A stretch of 64,000 nucleotides of DNA from Methylobacterium gnaphalii (GCF_007992215.1 NZ_BJZV01000008.1:1-64000), one strand, 5' to 3'. Numbered from the stretch's first letter, positions 8,514 to 18,875 are shown. Notes: generated by a model from the letters alone, not told the origin. Program-made: numbers and translations.

Positions 8514-9359
8514 ATGGACGATATCGTGGCCGAGGTGACGACGAGGGCGTCCGCCGAGCGGGCCTCCGTGCTCGCCCGGATCGAGGCCTACAAGCGGCGC
8601 GAGATTGCCGAGGCGAAGTTGCGGGTGCCGTTGGCCACGCTCGAGAAGCAGGTCGCCAAGGCCGATTCCCCGCGCGGCTTCGCCGATGCGATCGCAGCCC
8701 ACATTGCGGTCGGCCGGCCGGCCCTGATCGCCGAGATCAAGAAGGCCTCGCCGTCGAAGGGCCTGATCCGCTCCGACTTCGATCCGGCAACGCTGGCGAA
8801 GGCCTATGAAAAGGGCGGCGCCACCTGCCTCTCGGTGCTCACCGACAAGCCCTCTTTCCAGGGCGCACCGGAATACCTCGCGGAGGCGCGCGCGGCCTGC
8901 GGTCTGCCGGTCATCCGCAAGGATTTCCTGTTCGAGCCCTACCAAGTCTTCGAGGCGCGCGCCTGGGGCGCCGATTGCATCCTCGTCATCATGGCCAGCC
9001 TCAGCGACGCCGAAGCGAGGGCACTCACCGATACCGCGCACGAGCTCGGCATGGACGTGCTCGTCGAAGTCCATGACGCGGAAGAGCTGGAGCGGGCGCT
9101 GCCGCTCGGCAGCCGTCTTGTCGGCGTCAACAACCGCAACCTCAAGACCTTCGAGGTCTCCTTCGAGACCGCGATCCGTCTGAAGCCCGGCATTCCAGCC
9201 GACCGGATCGCCGTGGCGGAAAGCGGCATCGGTAGCCATGCCGAGGTGCAGCGCCTGCACGAGGCGGGCCTCGACACCATCCTCGTCGGCGAGAGCCTGA
9301 TGCGGCAGGCCGACGTCACCGCCGCGACGCAAGCCTTGCTGTTCGGCGTGCGCCCATGA
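8514..9359 (+). CDS. trpC: Indole-3-glycerol phosphate synthase
   Basis: Closes the indole ring from carboxyphenylaminodeoxyribulose phosphate in the tryptophan pathway. A 281-residue TIM barrel without a fused TrpF domain. The catalytic motifs are [43 protein letters not shown] and AVAESGI. The final codons overlap moaC by the ATGA arrangement, so the two are translationally coupled. trpF, trpB and trpA are not in this window. Confidence 0.96.
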   Translation: MDDIVAEVTTRASAERASVLARIEAYKRREIAEAKLRVPLATLEKQVAKADSPRGFADAIAAHIAVGRPALIAEIKKASPSKGLIRSDFDPATLAKAYEKGGATCLSVLTDKPSFQGAPEYLAEARAACGLPVIRKDFLFEPYQVFEARAWGADCILVIMASLSDAEARALTDTAHELGMDVLVEVHDAEELERALPLGSRLVGVNNRNLKTFEVSFETAIRLKPGIPADRIAVAESGIGSHAEVQRLHEAGLDTILVGESLMRQADVTAATQALLFGVRP

Positions 9360-9838
9360 GTGTGCTGACCCACCTCGACGCGGCCGGCGCTGCCAACATG
9401 GTCGACGTCTCCGACAAGGCCGCGACCGCGCGCACGGCGCGTGCCGAGGGCGCCGTCGTGATGCTGCCGGAGACGCTTCGCCTGATCCGCGAGGGCGACG
9501 CCAAGAAGGGCGACGTGATCGGCACCGCGCGCCTTGCCGGCATCATGGCCGCCAAGCGCACGCACGAGTTGATCCCGCTCTGCCACCCGCTGCTGCTCAC
9601 CAAGGTCAAGGTCGATTGCGAGCCGGACGACGCCTTGCCCGGCCTGCGCGTGACGGCCGAGGTGCGCGTCACCGGACAGACCGGTGTCGAGATGGAGGCG
9701 CTGACCGCCGTCTCTCTTGCCTGCCTGACGATCTACGACATGGTGAAGGCGGCCGATCGCGGCATGCGAATCGAGAGCATTCGGTTGCTCGAGAAGGACG
9801 GCGGCAAGTCCGGCTCCTGGCGAAGCGAGACCCGATGA
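9356..9838 (+). CDS. moaC: Cyclic pyranopterin monophosphate synthase
   Basis: Converts the MoaA product to cyclic pyranopterin monophosphate in molybdenum cofactor synthesis. 160 residues, the normal length. Diagnostic motifs are [48 protein letters not shown] and the C-terminal KDGGKSG. It overlaps trpC upstream and moeA downstream by four bases each. The trpC-moaC-moeA order is conserved in many alphaproteobacteria. Confidence 0.97.
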   Translation: MSVLTHLDAAGAANMVDVSDKAATARTARAEGAVVMLPETLRLIREGDAKKGDVIGTARLAGIMAAKRTHELIPLCHPLLLTKVKVDCEPDDALPGLRVTAEVRVTGQTGVEMEALTAVSLACLTIYDMVKAADRGMRIESIRLLEKDGGKSGSWRSETR

Positions 9839-11064
9839 GCGGCATGATCCCTGTCGCCGAAGCGCTGGCGCGCATCCTGGCGAGCGTGTCTGGGCCGACC
9901 CCGGGCGAGAGCGTCGCACTCACCGAGGCGCATGGCAGGACGCTTGCCGAGCCGGTTGTCGCCCGACGCACGCAACCGCCGTTTCCGGCGTCCGCCATGG
10001 ACGGCTACGCTGTTCGGTCTGCGGACCTCGCGGGTATTCCGGCGACGCTCCGCCTTATCGGCGCCAGCGCGGCCGGACATGGCTTCTCCGGCGTGATCGA
10101 AGCCGGTGAGACAGTCAGGATCTTCACGGGCGCACCCGTGCCGCAGGGCGCGGACGCGATCTTGATCCAGGAAGACGCCGAGGCAGACGGAGACGCTGTC
10201 GTGGCGCGCGCGGGCGTCTCGCCGCAAAAGTTCATCCGCCCCGCCGGTCTCGATTTCCGAGAAGGCGATGTGCTGATGCAGCCGGGCCAGACGCTCGATG
10301 CGCGCCGCCTCGCCATCGCGGCCTCGGCCGGTCACGCTACGCTGATGGTCCGCCGCCGACCCCGAGTCGCGATCCTCGCCACGGGCGACGAGTTGGTGGA
10401 GCCGGGCGAGGCTGCTGCTTGGGACCAGATCGTTGCTTCGAACGGTCTCGCCGTCGCGGCGATAGCCCGCGAGGCAGGCGCAGACCCGATCAATCTCAGC
10501 ATCGCCAAGGATGACCTGGGCGCACTCAAGCAGGCGGTCGGCCGCGCGCGAGAGGCGGGAGCCGACCTGTTCATCACTCTGGGCGGCGCCTCGGTCGGCG
10601 ACCACGATCTTGTCCAGCAGGCGCTCTCGGAAGAGGGCATGGAACTCGGCTTCTGGCGGGTGGCTCTGCGCCCCGGAAAGCCGTTGATGCATGGCCGGCT
10701 CGGCCCCATGCTGGCGATCGGCCTGCCGGGGAATCCGGTCTCATCGATTGTTTGCGGCCATCTCTTCGTCGTGCCGGCAATCCGCGCGCTCCTTGGCGAT
10801 CCGCATGCCGGGGTCGACCGAAGCGAGCCAGCCATTCTCGGGCGGGACATGCCTGAGAACGACAAGCGCCAGGACTATATGCGCGCCCGGCTCGACACCG
10901 CACCCGATCGCCTTCCCATCGCAACCGCCGAGACGCGACAGGATTCCTCGATGCTCGCCGTACTCGGCCGCTCGGAAGCTCTCCTGATCCGAGAGCCTCA
11001 TGCTCCTGCGGCGCGCGCCGGCGATCCATGCCGTGTCATTCGGCTCGACCGCAGGATCATTTGA
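9835..11064 (+). CDS. moeA: Molybdopterin molybdenumtransferase
   Basis: Inserts molybdate into adenylylated molybdopterin. 409 residues from the ATG at 9835, which overlaps the moaC stop. Motifs include [45 protein letters not shown] and LPGNPVSS, in the order of the family's domains III, I and IV. The longer open frame from 9616 is antisense-free read-through inside moaC and is not the start. lexA, which often follows moeA in this clade, is absent here; the next gene is fabZ after 142 bases. Confidence 0.95.
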   Translation: MSGMIPVAEALARILASVSGPTPGESVALTEAHGRTLAEPVVARRTQPPFPASAMDGYAVRSADLAGIPATLRLIGASAAGHGFSGVIEAGETVRIFTGAPVPQGADAILIQEDAEADGDAVVARAGVSPQKFIRPAGLDFREGDVLMQPGQTLDARRLAIAASAGHATLMVRRRPRVAILATGDELVEPGEAAAWDQIVASNGLAVAAIAREAGADPINLSIAKDDLGALKQAVGRAREAGADLFITLGGASVGDHDLVQQALSEEGMELGFWRVALRPGKPLMHGRLGPMLAIGLPGNPVSSIVCGHLFVVPAIRALLGDPHAGVDRSEPAILGRDMPENDKRQDYMRARLDTAPDRLPIATAETRQDSSMLAVLGRSEALLIREPHAPAARAGDPCRVIRLDRRII

Positions 11065-11206
11065 GAAAGACCCGCATCCCCAGTCGGCGCCGCGCGAACG
11101 TCTGAAGGTCTTGCATCTGCCGGATTTTCTGCCGAAGAGGGCGAATTCCTGAAGCAACAGGGCAGCATCGGCGGCATGAGACCGCCCGCGGACGCGTAGA
11201 ACGGGA

Positions 11207-11680
11207 ATGTCGATGACCGAGGAGATGCCAAAGGAACTCGGCTCAGCCGACATCCAGAAGGTGATGGAGTACCTGCCGCACCGTTACCCGTTTTTGATGA
11301 TCGACCGCATCATCGAGATCGACGGCGACGATAGCTGCATCGGCATCAAGAACGTCACCGTCAACGAGCCGCAATTCACCGGCCACTTCCCGAAGCAGCC
11401 AATCTTTCCGGGCGTTCTGTTGATCGAAGCCATGGCCCAGACTGCCGGCGCCATCTGCTGTCGACACATCGCGACGCCCGACGCCTCGTCGAAACAGGTC
11501 TTCTTCATGACCATCGACAAGTGCAAATTCCGCAAGCCGGTGGTGCCCGGTGATCAGGTGCGGTTCCATATGAAGAAAACCAACCGCAAGCGCACGATGT
11601 GGTGGTTCCGCGGCGAAGCTCGCGTCGACGGCGTGCTCGTCGCCGAAGCGGAGATCGGCGCCATGCTGGTAGCCGAATGA
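11207..11680 (+). CDS. fabZ: 3-hydroxyacyl-[ACP] dehydratase FabZ
   Basis: Dehydrates 3-hydroxyacyl-ACP in fatty acid synthesis and competes with LpxA for 3-hydroxyacyl-ACP. 157-residue hot-dog-fold protein with [13 protein letters not shown] and the catalytic His60/Glu74 in [20 protein letters not shown]. Either ATG at 11207 or at 11213 could be used. It heads a lipid A cluster and overlaps lpxA by four bases. lpxD and bamA, its usual upstream neighbours, are not here. Confidence 0.95.
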   Translation: MSMTEEMPKELGSADIQKVMEYLPHRYPFLMIDRIIEIDGDDSCIGIKNVTVNEPQFTGHFPKQPIFPGVLLIEAMAQTAGAICCRHIATPDASSKQVFFMTIDKCKFRKPVVPGDQVRFHMKKTNRKRTMWWFRGEARVDGVLVAEAEIGAMLVAE

Positions 11681-12483
11681 GCGCGACCATTCATCCGAGC
11701 GCCGTCGTCGAGGATGGCGCGCAAATCGGTGACGGGGCCAAGATCGGTCCCTTCTGCCATGTCGGACCGCAGGCGGTCATCGGCGAGGGCTGCGAGCTGT
11801 TAAGTCACGTCGTGGTTGCCGGCATGACCGCCATCGGACCGCGCACCCGAATCTATCCGTTCGCCTCGCTCGGCCATCCGCCCCAGGATCTGAAATATCG
11901 CGGCGAGGCTTCGACGCTGTCGGTCGGCTCGGATTGTCTGATCCGCGAGGGCGTGACGATGAATCCCGGGACAGCCGGGGGCGGGCTGAGCACCACGGTC
12001 GGCAATGCCTGCGCCTTCCTGGCCAACAGCCATGTCGGCCATGACTGTCATGTCGGCGACAACGTCGTCTTCTCGAACAACGTCATGCTCGCTGGTCACT
12101 GCACGGTGGGCAACTACGCGATCCTCGGCGGTGGAGCCGCAGTGATCCAGTTCGCACGCGTCGGAGCCCACGCCTTTGTCGGCGGTCTCTCTGGCCTTGA
12201 GAACGATTGCATTCCCTACGGCATGGTGCTCGGCAACCGCGCTTACCTTTCGGGGCTCAACATCATCGGCCTTCAGCGCAGAGGCTTCTCGCGCGAGGAC
12301 ATCCACGCGCTTCGCCGTGCCTATCGGCTGCTCTTCGCTCCCGAAGGGACGCTGATGGAGCGGGTCGAGGACGTGGCGGCTGAGTTCGACACACATAAGG
12401 GCGTGCAAGAAATCCTCGACTTTATCCGCGAGGGCGGCAAGCGCTCGATCTGCACGCCGCGCGACACGCCGGCGGCGGGCTGA
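11677..12483 (+). CDS. lpxA: UDP-N-acetylglucosamine acyltransferase
   Basis: First step of lipid A synthesis: transfers a 3-hydroxyacyl chain to UDP-GlcNAc. 268 residues forming a left-handed beta helix of hexapeptide repeats; [20 protein letters not shown] opens it and [20 protein letters not shown] carries the catalytic-region histidines. The C-terminal helical domain begins near [15 protein letters not shown]. The ATG at 11677 overlaps the fabZ stop (ATGA); the open frame from 11599 lies inside fabZ. Confidence 0.96.
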   Translation: MSATIHPSAVVEDGAQIGDGAKIGPFCHVGPQAVIGEGCELLSHVVVAGMTAIGPRTRIYPFASLGHPPQDLKYRGEASTLSVGSDCLIREGVTMNPGTAGGGLSTTVGNACAFLANSHVGHDCHVGDNVVFSNNVMLAGHCTVGNYAILGGGAAVIQFARVGAHAFVGGLSGLENDCIPYGMVLGNRAYLSGLNIIGLQRRGFSREDIHALRRAYRLLFAPEGTLMERVEDVAAEFDTHKGVQEILDFIREGGKRSICTPRDTPAAG

Positions 12484-12493
12484 GGCGTCGCCG

Positions 12494-13348
12494 ATGAGTG
12501 CGAGCGTCGAAGCGGGGACGCTTGCGCTAGTGGCTGGTGCCGGTCGCCTTCCCGAACTCGTCGCGCGCTCGCTGGAGCGGACAGGGCGCCCTTTTCGCGT
12601 ACTTGCCGTGCGCGGCTTCACCGAGCGCGCGATGCGTGCGCGGGCCTCCGCCACGGTCGACCTTCTCGATATCCCCGGTACGCTGCGCATTCTCAAGGAA
12701 TGGGCCCCGAGCGGCGTCGTGCCGGCGGGCGGCGTCGCACGGCCGAGCCCAGCGGCGCTCCTCAACGCGGCGCACGCGATGCGCAACCGCGATATCCTTC
12801 GCCATATGGCTGGCGGCGATGATCGGCTGCTGCGCGCCGTGATCGGGCTGTTAGAGGATGAGGGCCATCGCGTGGTCGGCGTGCACGAGGTCGCGCCGGA
12901 TCTCCTCGGGCGTCGCGGTCAGATGGGCCGGCACGTGCCGAGCGAGATGGCGCAAGTGTCGATCGGCACGGGCCAGGACATGCTGAACGCGCTCGCGCCC
13001 TATGATGTCGGCCAGGCGGCAGTGGTCGCGGCTCAGCGGGTACTCGCGGTCGAGGGACCCGAGGGCACGGACCGCATGCTTGCCCGCGCCCGTGCGATTG
13101 CCCGGAAACCGTTCGGCTATGGGTCCGCTCCGAAAGGGACCATTCTCGTCAAGCTGCCGAAGCAGGGTCAGGATCTTCGCATCGATCTACCGGCGATCGG
13201 TCCGCGCACAATCCGCAACGCGGCCGCCGCGGGATGTGTCGGCGTAGCGCTCGGTGCCGGCCATACGCTGGTCATCGACGAAGCCCAGACGGTCGCCGAG
13301 GCCGATCGCCAGGGCCTTTTTCTCATCGGCTTGGACGTGGCGCCTTGA
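12494..13348 (+). CDS. lpxI: UDP-2,3-diacylglucosamine diphosphatase LpxI (DUF1009)
   Basis: Hydrolyses UDP-2,3-diacylglucosamine to lipid X; alphaproteobacteria use LpxI instead of LpxH. 284 residues, with the N-terminal LALVAGAGRLPELVA and the C-terminal DUF1009 motifs GRRGQMGRHVPSE, DVGQAAVVAAQRVLAVEGPE and LVKLPKQGQDLRIDLPAIGP. It lies ten bases after lpxA, and its stop overlaps the lpxB start (TGATG). The lpxA-lpxI-lpxB order is standard for the group. Confidence 0.94.
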   Translation: MSASVEAGTLALVAGAGRLPELVARSLERTGRPFRVLAVRGFTERAMRARASATVDLLDIPGTLRILKEWAPSGVVPAGGVARPSPAALLNAAHAMRNRDILRHMAGGDDRLLRAVIGLLEDEGHRVVGVHEVAPDLLGRRGQMGRHVPSEMAQVSIGTGQDMLNALAPYDVGQAAVVAAQRVLAVEGPEGTDRMLARARAIARKPFGYGSAPKGTILVKLPKQGQDLRIDLPAIGPRTIRNAAAAGCVGVALGAGHTLVIDEAQTVAEADRQGLFLIGLDVAP

Positions 13349-14505
13349 TGCACCAGAATATCTGGTTGGTGGCGGGCGAGGATTCCGGCGATCAGCTCGG
13401 CGCCAAGCTGATGCGCGCCCTCCGCGGTGTCTCGCCAAACCCCCTCCACCTGCATGGCGTCGGTGGCGAGGCGATGATTGCCGAGGGGCTGACCTCGCTC
13501 TTCCCCATCGATGACGTCGCAGTGATGGGGTACCTACCGGTGCTCTACCGGCTGCGCACACTGATCCGCCGCATTCATCAAACGGTCGATGCCATCGTGG
13601 CGAGCCGGCCCGACGTGCTCTGCATCATCGACAGCCCCGGCTTTACGCATGCCGTCGCCTCGCGTGTCAGGAAGCGCCTGCCCGATCTGCCGATCGTCAA
13701 TTATGTCTCGCCCAGCGTCTGGGCCTGGCGGCCGTGGCGGGCCAATGGCATGCGCCCCTACATCGATCACATCCTGGCGCTGCTGCCCTTCGAGCCAGAC
13801 GCGCATCGCCGTCTCGGCGGTCCGGCCTGCACCTATGTCGGCCATCCGCTGATCGAAAGGCTCGATGCCCTGCGCCCTGATGCTCGAGAGCGTGAGGCCC
13901 GCGAGTCACAGCCTCCGCTGATCGTCGTGCTTCCGGGCTCGCGACGCTCCGAGATCGAGCGGTTGATGCCTGTCTTCGGACAGGCCCTGTCCCGGCTGAT
14001 GTCCCGCGTCGGTCCGATCGCGGTCGAGTTGCCCGCCGTCAGCCGGCACCGGGCCCTGATCGAGCGTCTGGCGCTCGCCTGGGATGTCTCGGTCCGTCTC
14101 GTCCATGGAGAGGCCGCCAAGCATGGCGCCTTCCGCAGGGCCCGCGCCGCGCTTGCGGCTTCGGGCACCGTGACGCTGGAACTGGCACTCGCGGGCGTGC
14201 CGATGGTCGTTGCCTACAAGGTATCGCGTATCGAAGAGGTGATCGCCCGCCGGCTGATCCAGGTGCCGACGATCGTGCTGCCGAACCTGATCCTGGCCGA
14301 GAACGCGATGCCCGAATACGTCCAGGCGGATTGCACGCCGCAGCGGCTCGCCGACACGTTGGCGCCGCTGGTGATCGGCGAGCCCGAGCGGGCCAAGCAG
14401 CTCGAGGCCCTGGCCCGGATTGATCGGCGCATGAGCCTGCCCGACGGCGAGGAGCCGAGCCGCGCGGCGGCGCGGATCGTACTCGGGGCGCAGCGGGCGG
14501 CCTGA
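13348..14505 (+). CDS. lpxB: Lipid A disaccharide synthase
   Basis: Condenses lipid X with UDP-2,3-diacylglucosamine to the lipid A disaccharide at the inner membrane. 385-residue GT19 glycosyltransferase: WLVAGEDSGDQLGAKLM at the N-terminus, CIIDSPGF, YVSPSVWAWRPWR, VVLPGSRRSEIERLMP and ASGTVTLELALAGVPMVVAYK. The ATG at 13348 overlaps the lpxI stop; the open frame further upstream lies inside lpxI. It is the last gene of the lipid A cluster. Confidence 0.96.
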   Translation: MHQNIWLVAGEDSGDQLGAKLMRALRGVSPNPLHLHGVGGEAMIAEGLTSLFPIDDVAVMGYLPVLYRLRTLIRRIHQTVDAIVASRPDVLCIIDSPGFTHAVASRVRKRLPDLPIVNYVSPSVWAWRPWRANGMRPYIDHILALLPFEPDAHRRLGGPACTYVGHPLIERLDALRPDAREREARESQPPLIVVLPGSRRSEIERLMPVFGQALSRLMSRVGPIAVELPAVSRHRALIERLALAWDVSVRLVHGEAAKHGAFRRARAALAASGTVTLELALAGVPMVVAYKVSRIEEVIARRLIQVPTIVLPNLILAENAMPEYVQADCTPQRLADTLAPLVIGEPERAKQLEALARIDRRMSLPDGEEPSRAAARIVLGAQRAA

Positions 14506-14688
14506 TCCGGGTTCTCACGCCAATCAGGATGTGGTGCGGGCCAGGACCGGTGAGGAACAGACCCATGCACCTCCTGTAAACCATGACCTTGCGGAGCCGT
14601 GCACTGGCTCGCTCCATGTGCGCCAGCGCAAGTTCGGCCTCTGAAGCCGAGCCTATGACCGCCACTCCTCGACGAGTGAAACAGGGTC

Positions 14689-14835
14689 ATGCGGTACAAG
14701 GTTCTTCTGGTGCTCACGCTGGTAGCATTCGTGCTCGGTGGTCGTGCACCGGGCATGCGCGAGCTTCGCAATCCCGATGCCGAGCATGTCGGAATGGGCC
14801 GCACCGCCGTGGCGCTCAAACGTCACGTGGTCTGA
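14689..14835 (+). CDS. Possible small exported protein (48 residues)
   Basis: In the 378-base gap between lpxB and recO an ATG at 14689 opens a 48-codon frame ending in TGA at 14835. The product begins MRYKVLLVLTLVAFVLGG, a good signal peptide or membrane-anchor sequence with basic n-region and hydrophobic core, then a short hydrophilic tail rich in Arg, Glu and His. No family is recognised and no strong ribosome site is seen. The rest of the gap (14506-14688) shows nothing I can assign. Confidence 0.4.
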   Translation: MRYKVLLVLTLVAFVLGGRAPGMRELRNPDAEHVGMGRTAVALKRHVV

Positions 14836-14883
14836 GGCATCGAACCTCTCGGCTTTTCCGGCCAGCGGCCCTAAGCCTCGCTC

Positions 14884-15609
14884 ATGCAATGGTCCGACGA
14901 CGGCCTGGTGATCGGCCTGCGCAAGCATGGTGAGACGGGCGTCATCCTCGAACTCATGACGGCGGAGCACGGGCGCCATCTTGGCCTTGTGCATGGCGGG
15001 CGCTCGCGCCGGATGCAGCCGATGCTTCAGCCGGGCAACACGCTGCACGCGACCTGGCGCGCGCGGATCGACGAGTCGCTGGGCTCCTACAGCGTCGAGC
15101 CGGCGAGCCTCGTCGCGTCCCGGCTGATGGGGTCGGCGCTGGCGCTCTATGGCATCGGCCATATCGGCGCGCTCCTGCGGCTGCTGCCCGAGCGCGATCC
15201 GCATCGCGGCCTCTACGATGCGGCGCAGGTGCTGGTGGAACATCTGGGTGACCGCAACATCGCGCCGGCCCTGATGGTGCGCTTCGAGCTGGCCCTGCTG
15301 ACCGAGCTCGGCTTCGGCCTCGATCTCACGAACTGCGCTGCCAGCGGCGTCAACGATGCGCTGATCTACGTCTCGCCGAAGTCGGGGCGTGCGGTCAGCG
15401 CCTCGGCCGGCGAGCCCTATCGCGACCGCCTTCTGAGGCTTCCCGCTTTCCTACGCGACCGGAGCGGCGTACCGAGTGAGGAGGAAATTGCTCAGGGCTT
15501 TCGGTTGACTGGCTACTTCCTGTCCCAGCACATCTGGGAGCCACGCGGGCTGCAGCCTGCCGAGGAACGTGCGCGATTTATTGCCGCCGGGACCGAGACC
15601 GCGCGCTAG
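14884..15609 (+). CDS. recO: DNA repair protein RecO
   Basis: RecFOR-pathway recombination mediator that loads RecA onto SSB-covered DNA. 241 residues: an N-terminal OB fold (WSDDGLVIGLRKHGETGVIL; GLVHGGRSRR) and a C-terminal helical domain with FELALLTELGFGLDLTNCAA and the alphaproteobacterial YVSPKSGRAVS motif. Most of the classical zinc-binding cysteines are missing, as is usual in this group. The ATG starts 48 bases after the small ORF; parC follows 39 bases later. Confidence 0.92.
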   Translation: MQWSDDGLVIGLRKHGETGVILELMTAEHGRHLGLVHGGRSRRMQPMLQPGNTLHATWRARIDESLGSYSVEPASLVASRLMGSALALYGIGHIGALLRLLPERDPHRGLYDAAQVLVEHLGDRNIAPALMVRFELALLTELGFGLDLTNCAASGVNDALIYVSPKSGRAVSASAGEPYRDRLLRLPAFLRDRSGVPSEEEIAQGFRLTGYFLSQHIWEPRGLQPAEERARFIAAGTETAR

Positions 15610-15648
15610 TGTTCGTGTTATGTTCTGCGTGAACACGCCAAGGGGTGA

Positions 15649-17898
15649 ATGATGGGCGAGGCTTTCGAGCCGCCGAGCAACGATGGCATCCAGAGCGTCG
15701 AACTCAAATCGGCGCTGGAGGATCGCTACTACGCCTACGCGTTGTCCACGATCATGCACCGGGCGCTGCCGGATGCGCGCGACGGGCTGAAGCCGGTCCA
15801 CCGGCGCATTCTCTACGGCATGCGCCTGCTGCGGCTCGATCCGAGCGCGGCCTACAAGAAATGCGCGAAGATCGTCGGCGACGTGATGGGTGACTTCCAT
15901 CCGCATGGCGACCAGGCGATCTACGATGCGCTGGTGCGCCTCAGCCAGGATTTCGCGCAGCGCTATCCGTTGGTCGACGGCCAGGGCAATTTCGGAAATA
16001 TCGACGGCGATGGGCCGGCCGCCTACCGCTACACCGAGGCGCGGCTCACGGAGGTCGCCCGCCTGCTGCTGGATGGGATCGACGAGGACACGGTCGATTT
16101 CCGTGCCTCCTACAATGGCGAGAAGGAAGAGCCCGTCGTCCTGCCGGCGGCCTTCCCGAACCTGCTCGCCAACGGCTCCCAGGGCATCGCGGTCGGCATG
16201 GCGACCTCGATCCCGCCGCACAACGCGGCCGAGCTGTGCGACGCCGCGCTCTACCTGATCCAGCATCGGGAGGCGACGTCGGAGCAGCTCTGCACCTTCG
16301 TGCAGGGACCGGATTTCCCGACTGGCGGCATCCTCATCGACAGCCCGGAATCGATCCGCGAGGCCTATCGCACCGGCCGCGGCGGCTTTCGCGTGCGCGC
16401 CCGCTGGATGAAGGAAGACCTCGGCCGCGGCACCTGGAACATCGTCGTCACCGAAATCCCCTACGGGGTGCCGAAGTCGCGTCTCATCGAGAAGATGGCC
16501 GAGCTTCTCCAGGAGAAGAAGCTGCCTCTGCTCGCCGACGTGCGCGATGAATCGGCCGAGGACGTCCGCGTCGTGCTCGAGCCCCGCTCGCGCAGCGTCG
16601 ATCCGGTCGTGTTGATGGAGTCGCTGTTCCGGCTCACCGAACTCGAAGCGCGCATCCCGCTCAACCTGAACGTCCTGGTCGGCGGGCTCGTCCCGCGGGT
16701 GATCGGGCTCGCCGAAGCCCTGCGCGAGTGGATCGACCACCGCCGCGTCGTCCTGCAGCGCCGTTCGACCTACCGCCTCGGCCAGATCGACCGCCGGTTG
16801 GAGATCCTCGGCGGCCTGCTCATCGTCTATCTCGACCTCGACGAGGTCATCCGGATCATCCGCGAGGAGGACGAGCCGAAGCCCGCTCTCATGAAGCGCT
16901 TCGAGCTGACCGAGATCCAGGCGAACGCGATCCTCGACACGCGCCTGCGCGCCCTGCGCAAGCTCGAGGAGATGGAGTTGAAGCGCGAGTTCGACGACCT
17001 CACCAAGGAGAAGGCAGGGATCGAAGAGCTGCTCGGCTCCGAGAAGCTGCAATGGTCCGACATCACCAAGCAGATCCGCGCGGTGAAGAAGACCTTCGGG
17101 CCAGACACCAAGATCGGTAAGCGCCGCACCACCCTCGAAATCCCGCCGGACACGGCCGGCATCGACTTCACCGCCGCCATGGTCGAGCGGGAGCCGGTGA
17201 CGGTGATCGTCTCGGAGAAGGGCTGGATCCGCGCCCTCAAGGGCCACGTCGCCGACCTGTCGGGCGTGACCTTCAAGGGCGACGATGCGCTGAAGGTGGC
17301 CTTCCCGAGCGAGACGACGTCCAAGGTTCTGGTGCTCGCCTCGAACGGCAAGGTCTTCACGCTGGAGGCATCGAAGCTTCCCGGCGGCCGCGGCTTCGGC
17401 GATCCGATCCGGCTGATGGTCGATCTCGACGACGGCACGGAGATCGTCGCTGCCTTGCCCTACAAGCCGGAGAGCAGGCTGCTCATCGCCGGCAGCGACG
17501 GGCGCGGCTTCGTCGCTCCGGCCGACGCGCTGATCGCCAATACCCGCAAGGGCAAGGGCATTCTGGGCCTCGACGATGGCGCCACGGCCGCCTTCCTCGT
17601 GCCGGCCGAGGGCACGCATGTCGCGGTGTGCAACTCCGCCAAGCTGATGCTGGTCTTCCCGATCACAGAGCTGCCGGAGCTGGCGCGCGGCAAGGGCGTG
17701 CGGCTGATGCGCTGCCGGCAGAGCGAGCTGACGGACGGCTGCGTCTTCTCGCTGGCCGATGGCCTGCCCTGGCGCGAGGCCGGTGGTGCGGCCCGGCTTG
17801 CCAACGCGCAGGTGCTGGAGAAGTGGCTCGGCCATAGGGCCGAGGCCGGTACGCTGATGACGCGCAGCTTCCCGAAATTCGAGCGGTTCGGGAAATAG
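15649..17898 (+). CDS. parC: DNA topoisomerase IV subunit A
   Basis: Breakage-reunion subunit of topoisomerase IV, which decatenates daughter chromosomes with ParE. 749 residues. The winged-helix and tower domains show [20 protein letters not shown], the quinolone-region [17 protein letters not shown] and the catalytic tyrosine in AYRYTEAR (Tyr128). The C-terminal third is a beta-pinwheel-type DNA-wrapping domain. The absence of a GyrA-box and the short C-terminal domain favour ParC over GyrA. The start may be 15649 or the adjacent ATG at 15652; an AAGGGG ribosome site precedes it. Confidence 0.93.
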   Translation: MMGEAFEPPSNDGIQSVELKSALEDRYYAYALSTIMHRALPDARDGLKPVHRRILYGMRLLRLDPSAAYKKCAKIVGDVMGDFHPHGDQAIYDALVRLSQDFAQRYPLVDGQGNFGNIDGDGPAAYRYTEARLTEVARLLLDGIDEDTVDFRASYNGEKEEPVVLPAAFPNLLANGSQGIAVGMATSIPPHNAAELCDAALYLIQHREATSEQLCTFVQGPDFPTGGILIDSPESIREAYRTGRGGFRVRARWMKEDLGRGTWNIVVTEIPYGVPKSRLIEKMAELLQEKKLPLLADVRDESAEDVRVVLEPRSRSVDPVVLMESLFRLTELEARIPLNLNVLVGGLVPRVIGLAEALREWIDHRRVVLQRRSTYRLGQIDRRLEILGGLLIVYLDLDEVIRIIREEDEPKPALMKRFELTEIQANAILDTRLRALRKLEEMELKREFDDLTKEKAGIEELLGSEKLQWSDITKQIRAVKKTFGPDTKIGKRRTTLEIPPDTAGIDFTAAMVEREPVTVIVSEKGWIRALKGHVADLSGVTFKGDDALKVAFPSETTSKVLVLASNGKVFTLEASKLPGGRGFGDPIRLMVDLDDGTEIVAALPYKPESRLLIAGSDGRGFVAPADALIANTRKGKGILGLDDGATAAFLVPAEGTHVAVCNSAKLMLVFPITELPELARGKGVRLMRCRQSELTDGCVFSLADGLPWREAGGAARLANAQVLEKWLGHRAEAGTLMTRSFPKFERFGK

Positions 17899-18098
17899 CC
17901 CTGGCAGGCCGCTCTGCCGGACGGCGCACGCACTCCGTTCTCCCCGCTACGCTCTCATCCTGAGGTGCCCGGCGGGATCGCAGTTGGACTTGGTGCGGCA
18001 AGGCCGAGCGGTCCTGATGTGCCGCCCGGCACGGCAGCCCGGTCGCGGCAAAGGTTAAGCCTTCGTTCATGGCAGGACGCACACCGCGGAGGGGTGCC

Positions 18099-18272
18099 GT
18101 GAACAAGATTGTGAGAACCGTCATCGCAGCGCTGGTCTTGGCAGGGACCGCCTCGATTCCGGTCGCAGAAGCCGCGGCGAGCAAGGGGAAATCCGCGCGC
18201 ACCGAGGCGCCGGCCAAGGCCGAGACCTGCCGGCCGAAATGGCCCTACATCGTGCTGACCTGCGTGGCGTGA
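18099..18272 (+). CDS. Small secreted two-cysteine protein with WPY motif
   Basis: 57 residues from a GTG at 18099, preceded by a good ribosome site (GGAGGGG, 18088-18094). A signal peptide (KIVRTVIAALVLAGTASIPVAEA) is followed by a short mature part ending CRPKWPYIVLTCVA. Two cysteines around a WPY motif recall small periplasmic proteins common in Hyphomicrobiales whose role is unknown. The in-frame ATG at 18069 would add ten residues before the signal peptide and is less likely. Confidence 0.6.
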   Translation: MNKIVRTVIAALVLAGTASIPVAEAAASKGKSARTEAPAKAETCRPKWPYIVLTCVA

Positions 18273-18599
18273 TCGTTTGCAGCGCGTGCCGTCACTGCGA
18301 GGCCGCTTTTGTCCCCGCCAGTAGCGGGTCCCACGCATCCGTGCCGAGCGTGCAGCGGACCGCGCATCGTCGACAGGCGCGGCAACGGCGGGAGCAGTCA
18401 GAAGCGGGTTGGCGGCGACCGGACTTGCGAGCCGGTCGGCGAACCCTCGCACGAGGGCGCACTTGCTGCAGCCTGAAGCGCCTGTCCGATCCTTATCAGA
18501 ACCTGCTGCCCCAGCGCGATCATCGGCGGTGACCGCCGTGCGTCGATTCTAACTTCGGTCCACCATGGCTCTCGGCGAGCCGATGGAGGAGGAAGCGGC
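18273..18599. other. Intergenic region, nothing assignable
   Basis: A 327-base convergent gap between the small secreted protein and infA. A short perfect stem (CGGCGG, TGA, CCGCCG) at 18524-18538 lies past the infA end but has no T-tract on the minus strand. No ORF with recognisable features was found on either strand. Confidence 0.5.
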
Positions 18600-18875
18600 T
18601 CAGCGGCGGCGGAATTGCTGGCCGCGCTGCGGCGGACGCGGACCCGCGGCGCGCTCGTCCTTGTGGCGGAACACGAGGCGGCCCTTCTCGAGGTCGTAGG
18701 GCGACATTTCCACGGTCACGCGGTCGCCGGCCAAGGTCTTGATGCGGTTCTTCTTCATCTTGCCCGCGGTATAGGCCACGATCTCGTGCCCCTGGTCGAG
18801 CTGCACGCGGTAGCGCGCGTCCGGAAGGATCTCGATCACGAGACCGTCGAACTGCATCAATTCTTCTTTCGCCAT
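18600..18875 (-). CDS. infA: Translation initiation factor IF-1, form with basic C-terminal tail
   Basis: Binds the ribosomal A site during initiation. 91 residues; the S1/OB fold is complete ([60 protein letters not shown]). Compared with the usual 72-residue IF-1 it carries about 19 extra residues, ending [14 protein letters not shown], a Pro/Arg/Gln-rich tail likely to be flexible and RNA-binding. Several Hyphomicrobiales have two infA genes, one of this longer type; whether a canonical copy exists elsewhere cannot be seen here. It stands alone. Confidence 0.92.
   Translation of the reverse strand: MAKEELMQFDGLVIEILPDARYRVQLDQGHEIVAYTAGKMKKNRIKTLAGDRVTVEMSPYDLEKGRLVFRHKDERAAGPRPPQRGQQFRRR

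Noticed and set aside
15451..17835. 794-codon open frame antisense to parC
   Set aside because: It mirrors a strongly conserved parC gene; its product is a Leu/Arg/His/Asp-rich sequence typical of reverse-strand reading of GC-rich genes.
17943..17968. CTCATCCTGAGGTGCCCGGC as another palindromic repeat
   Set aside because: Only one arm resembles the repeat families; no pairing partner was found nearby.
18524..18538. Short CGGCGG/CCGCCG stem as infA terminator
   Set aside because: Six-base stem with no following T-tract on the minus strand.
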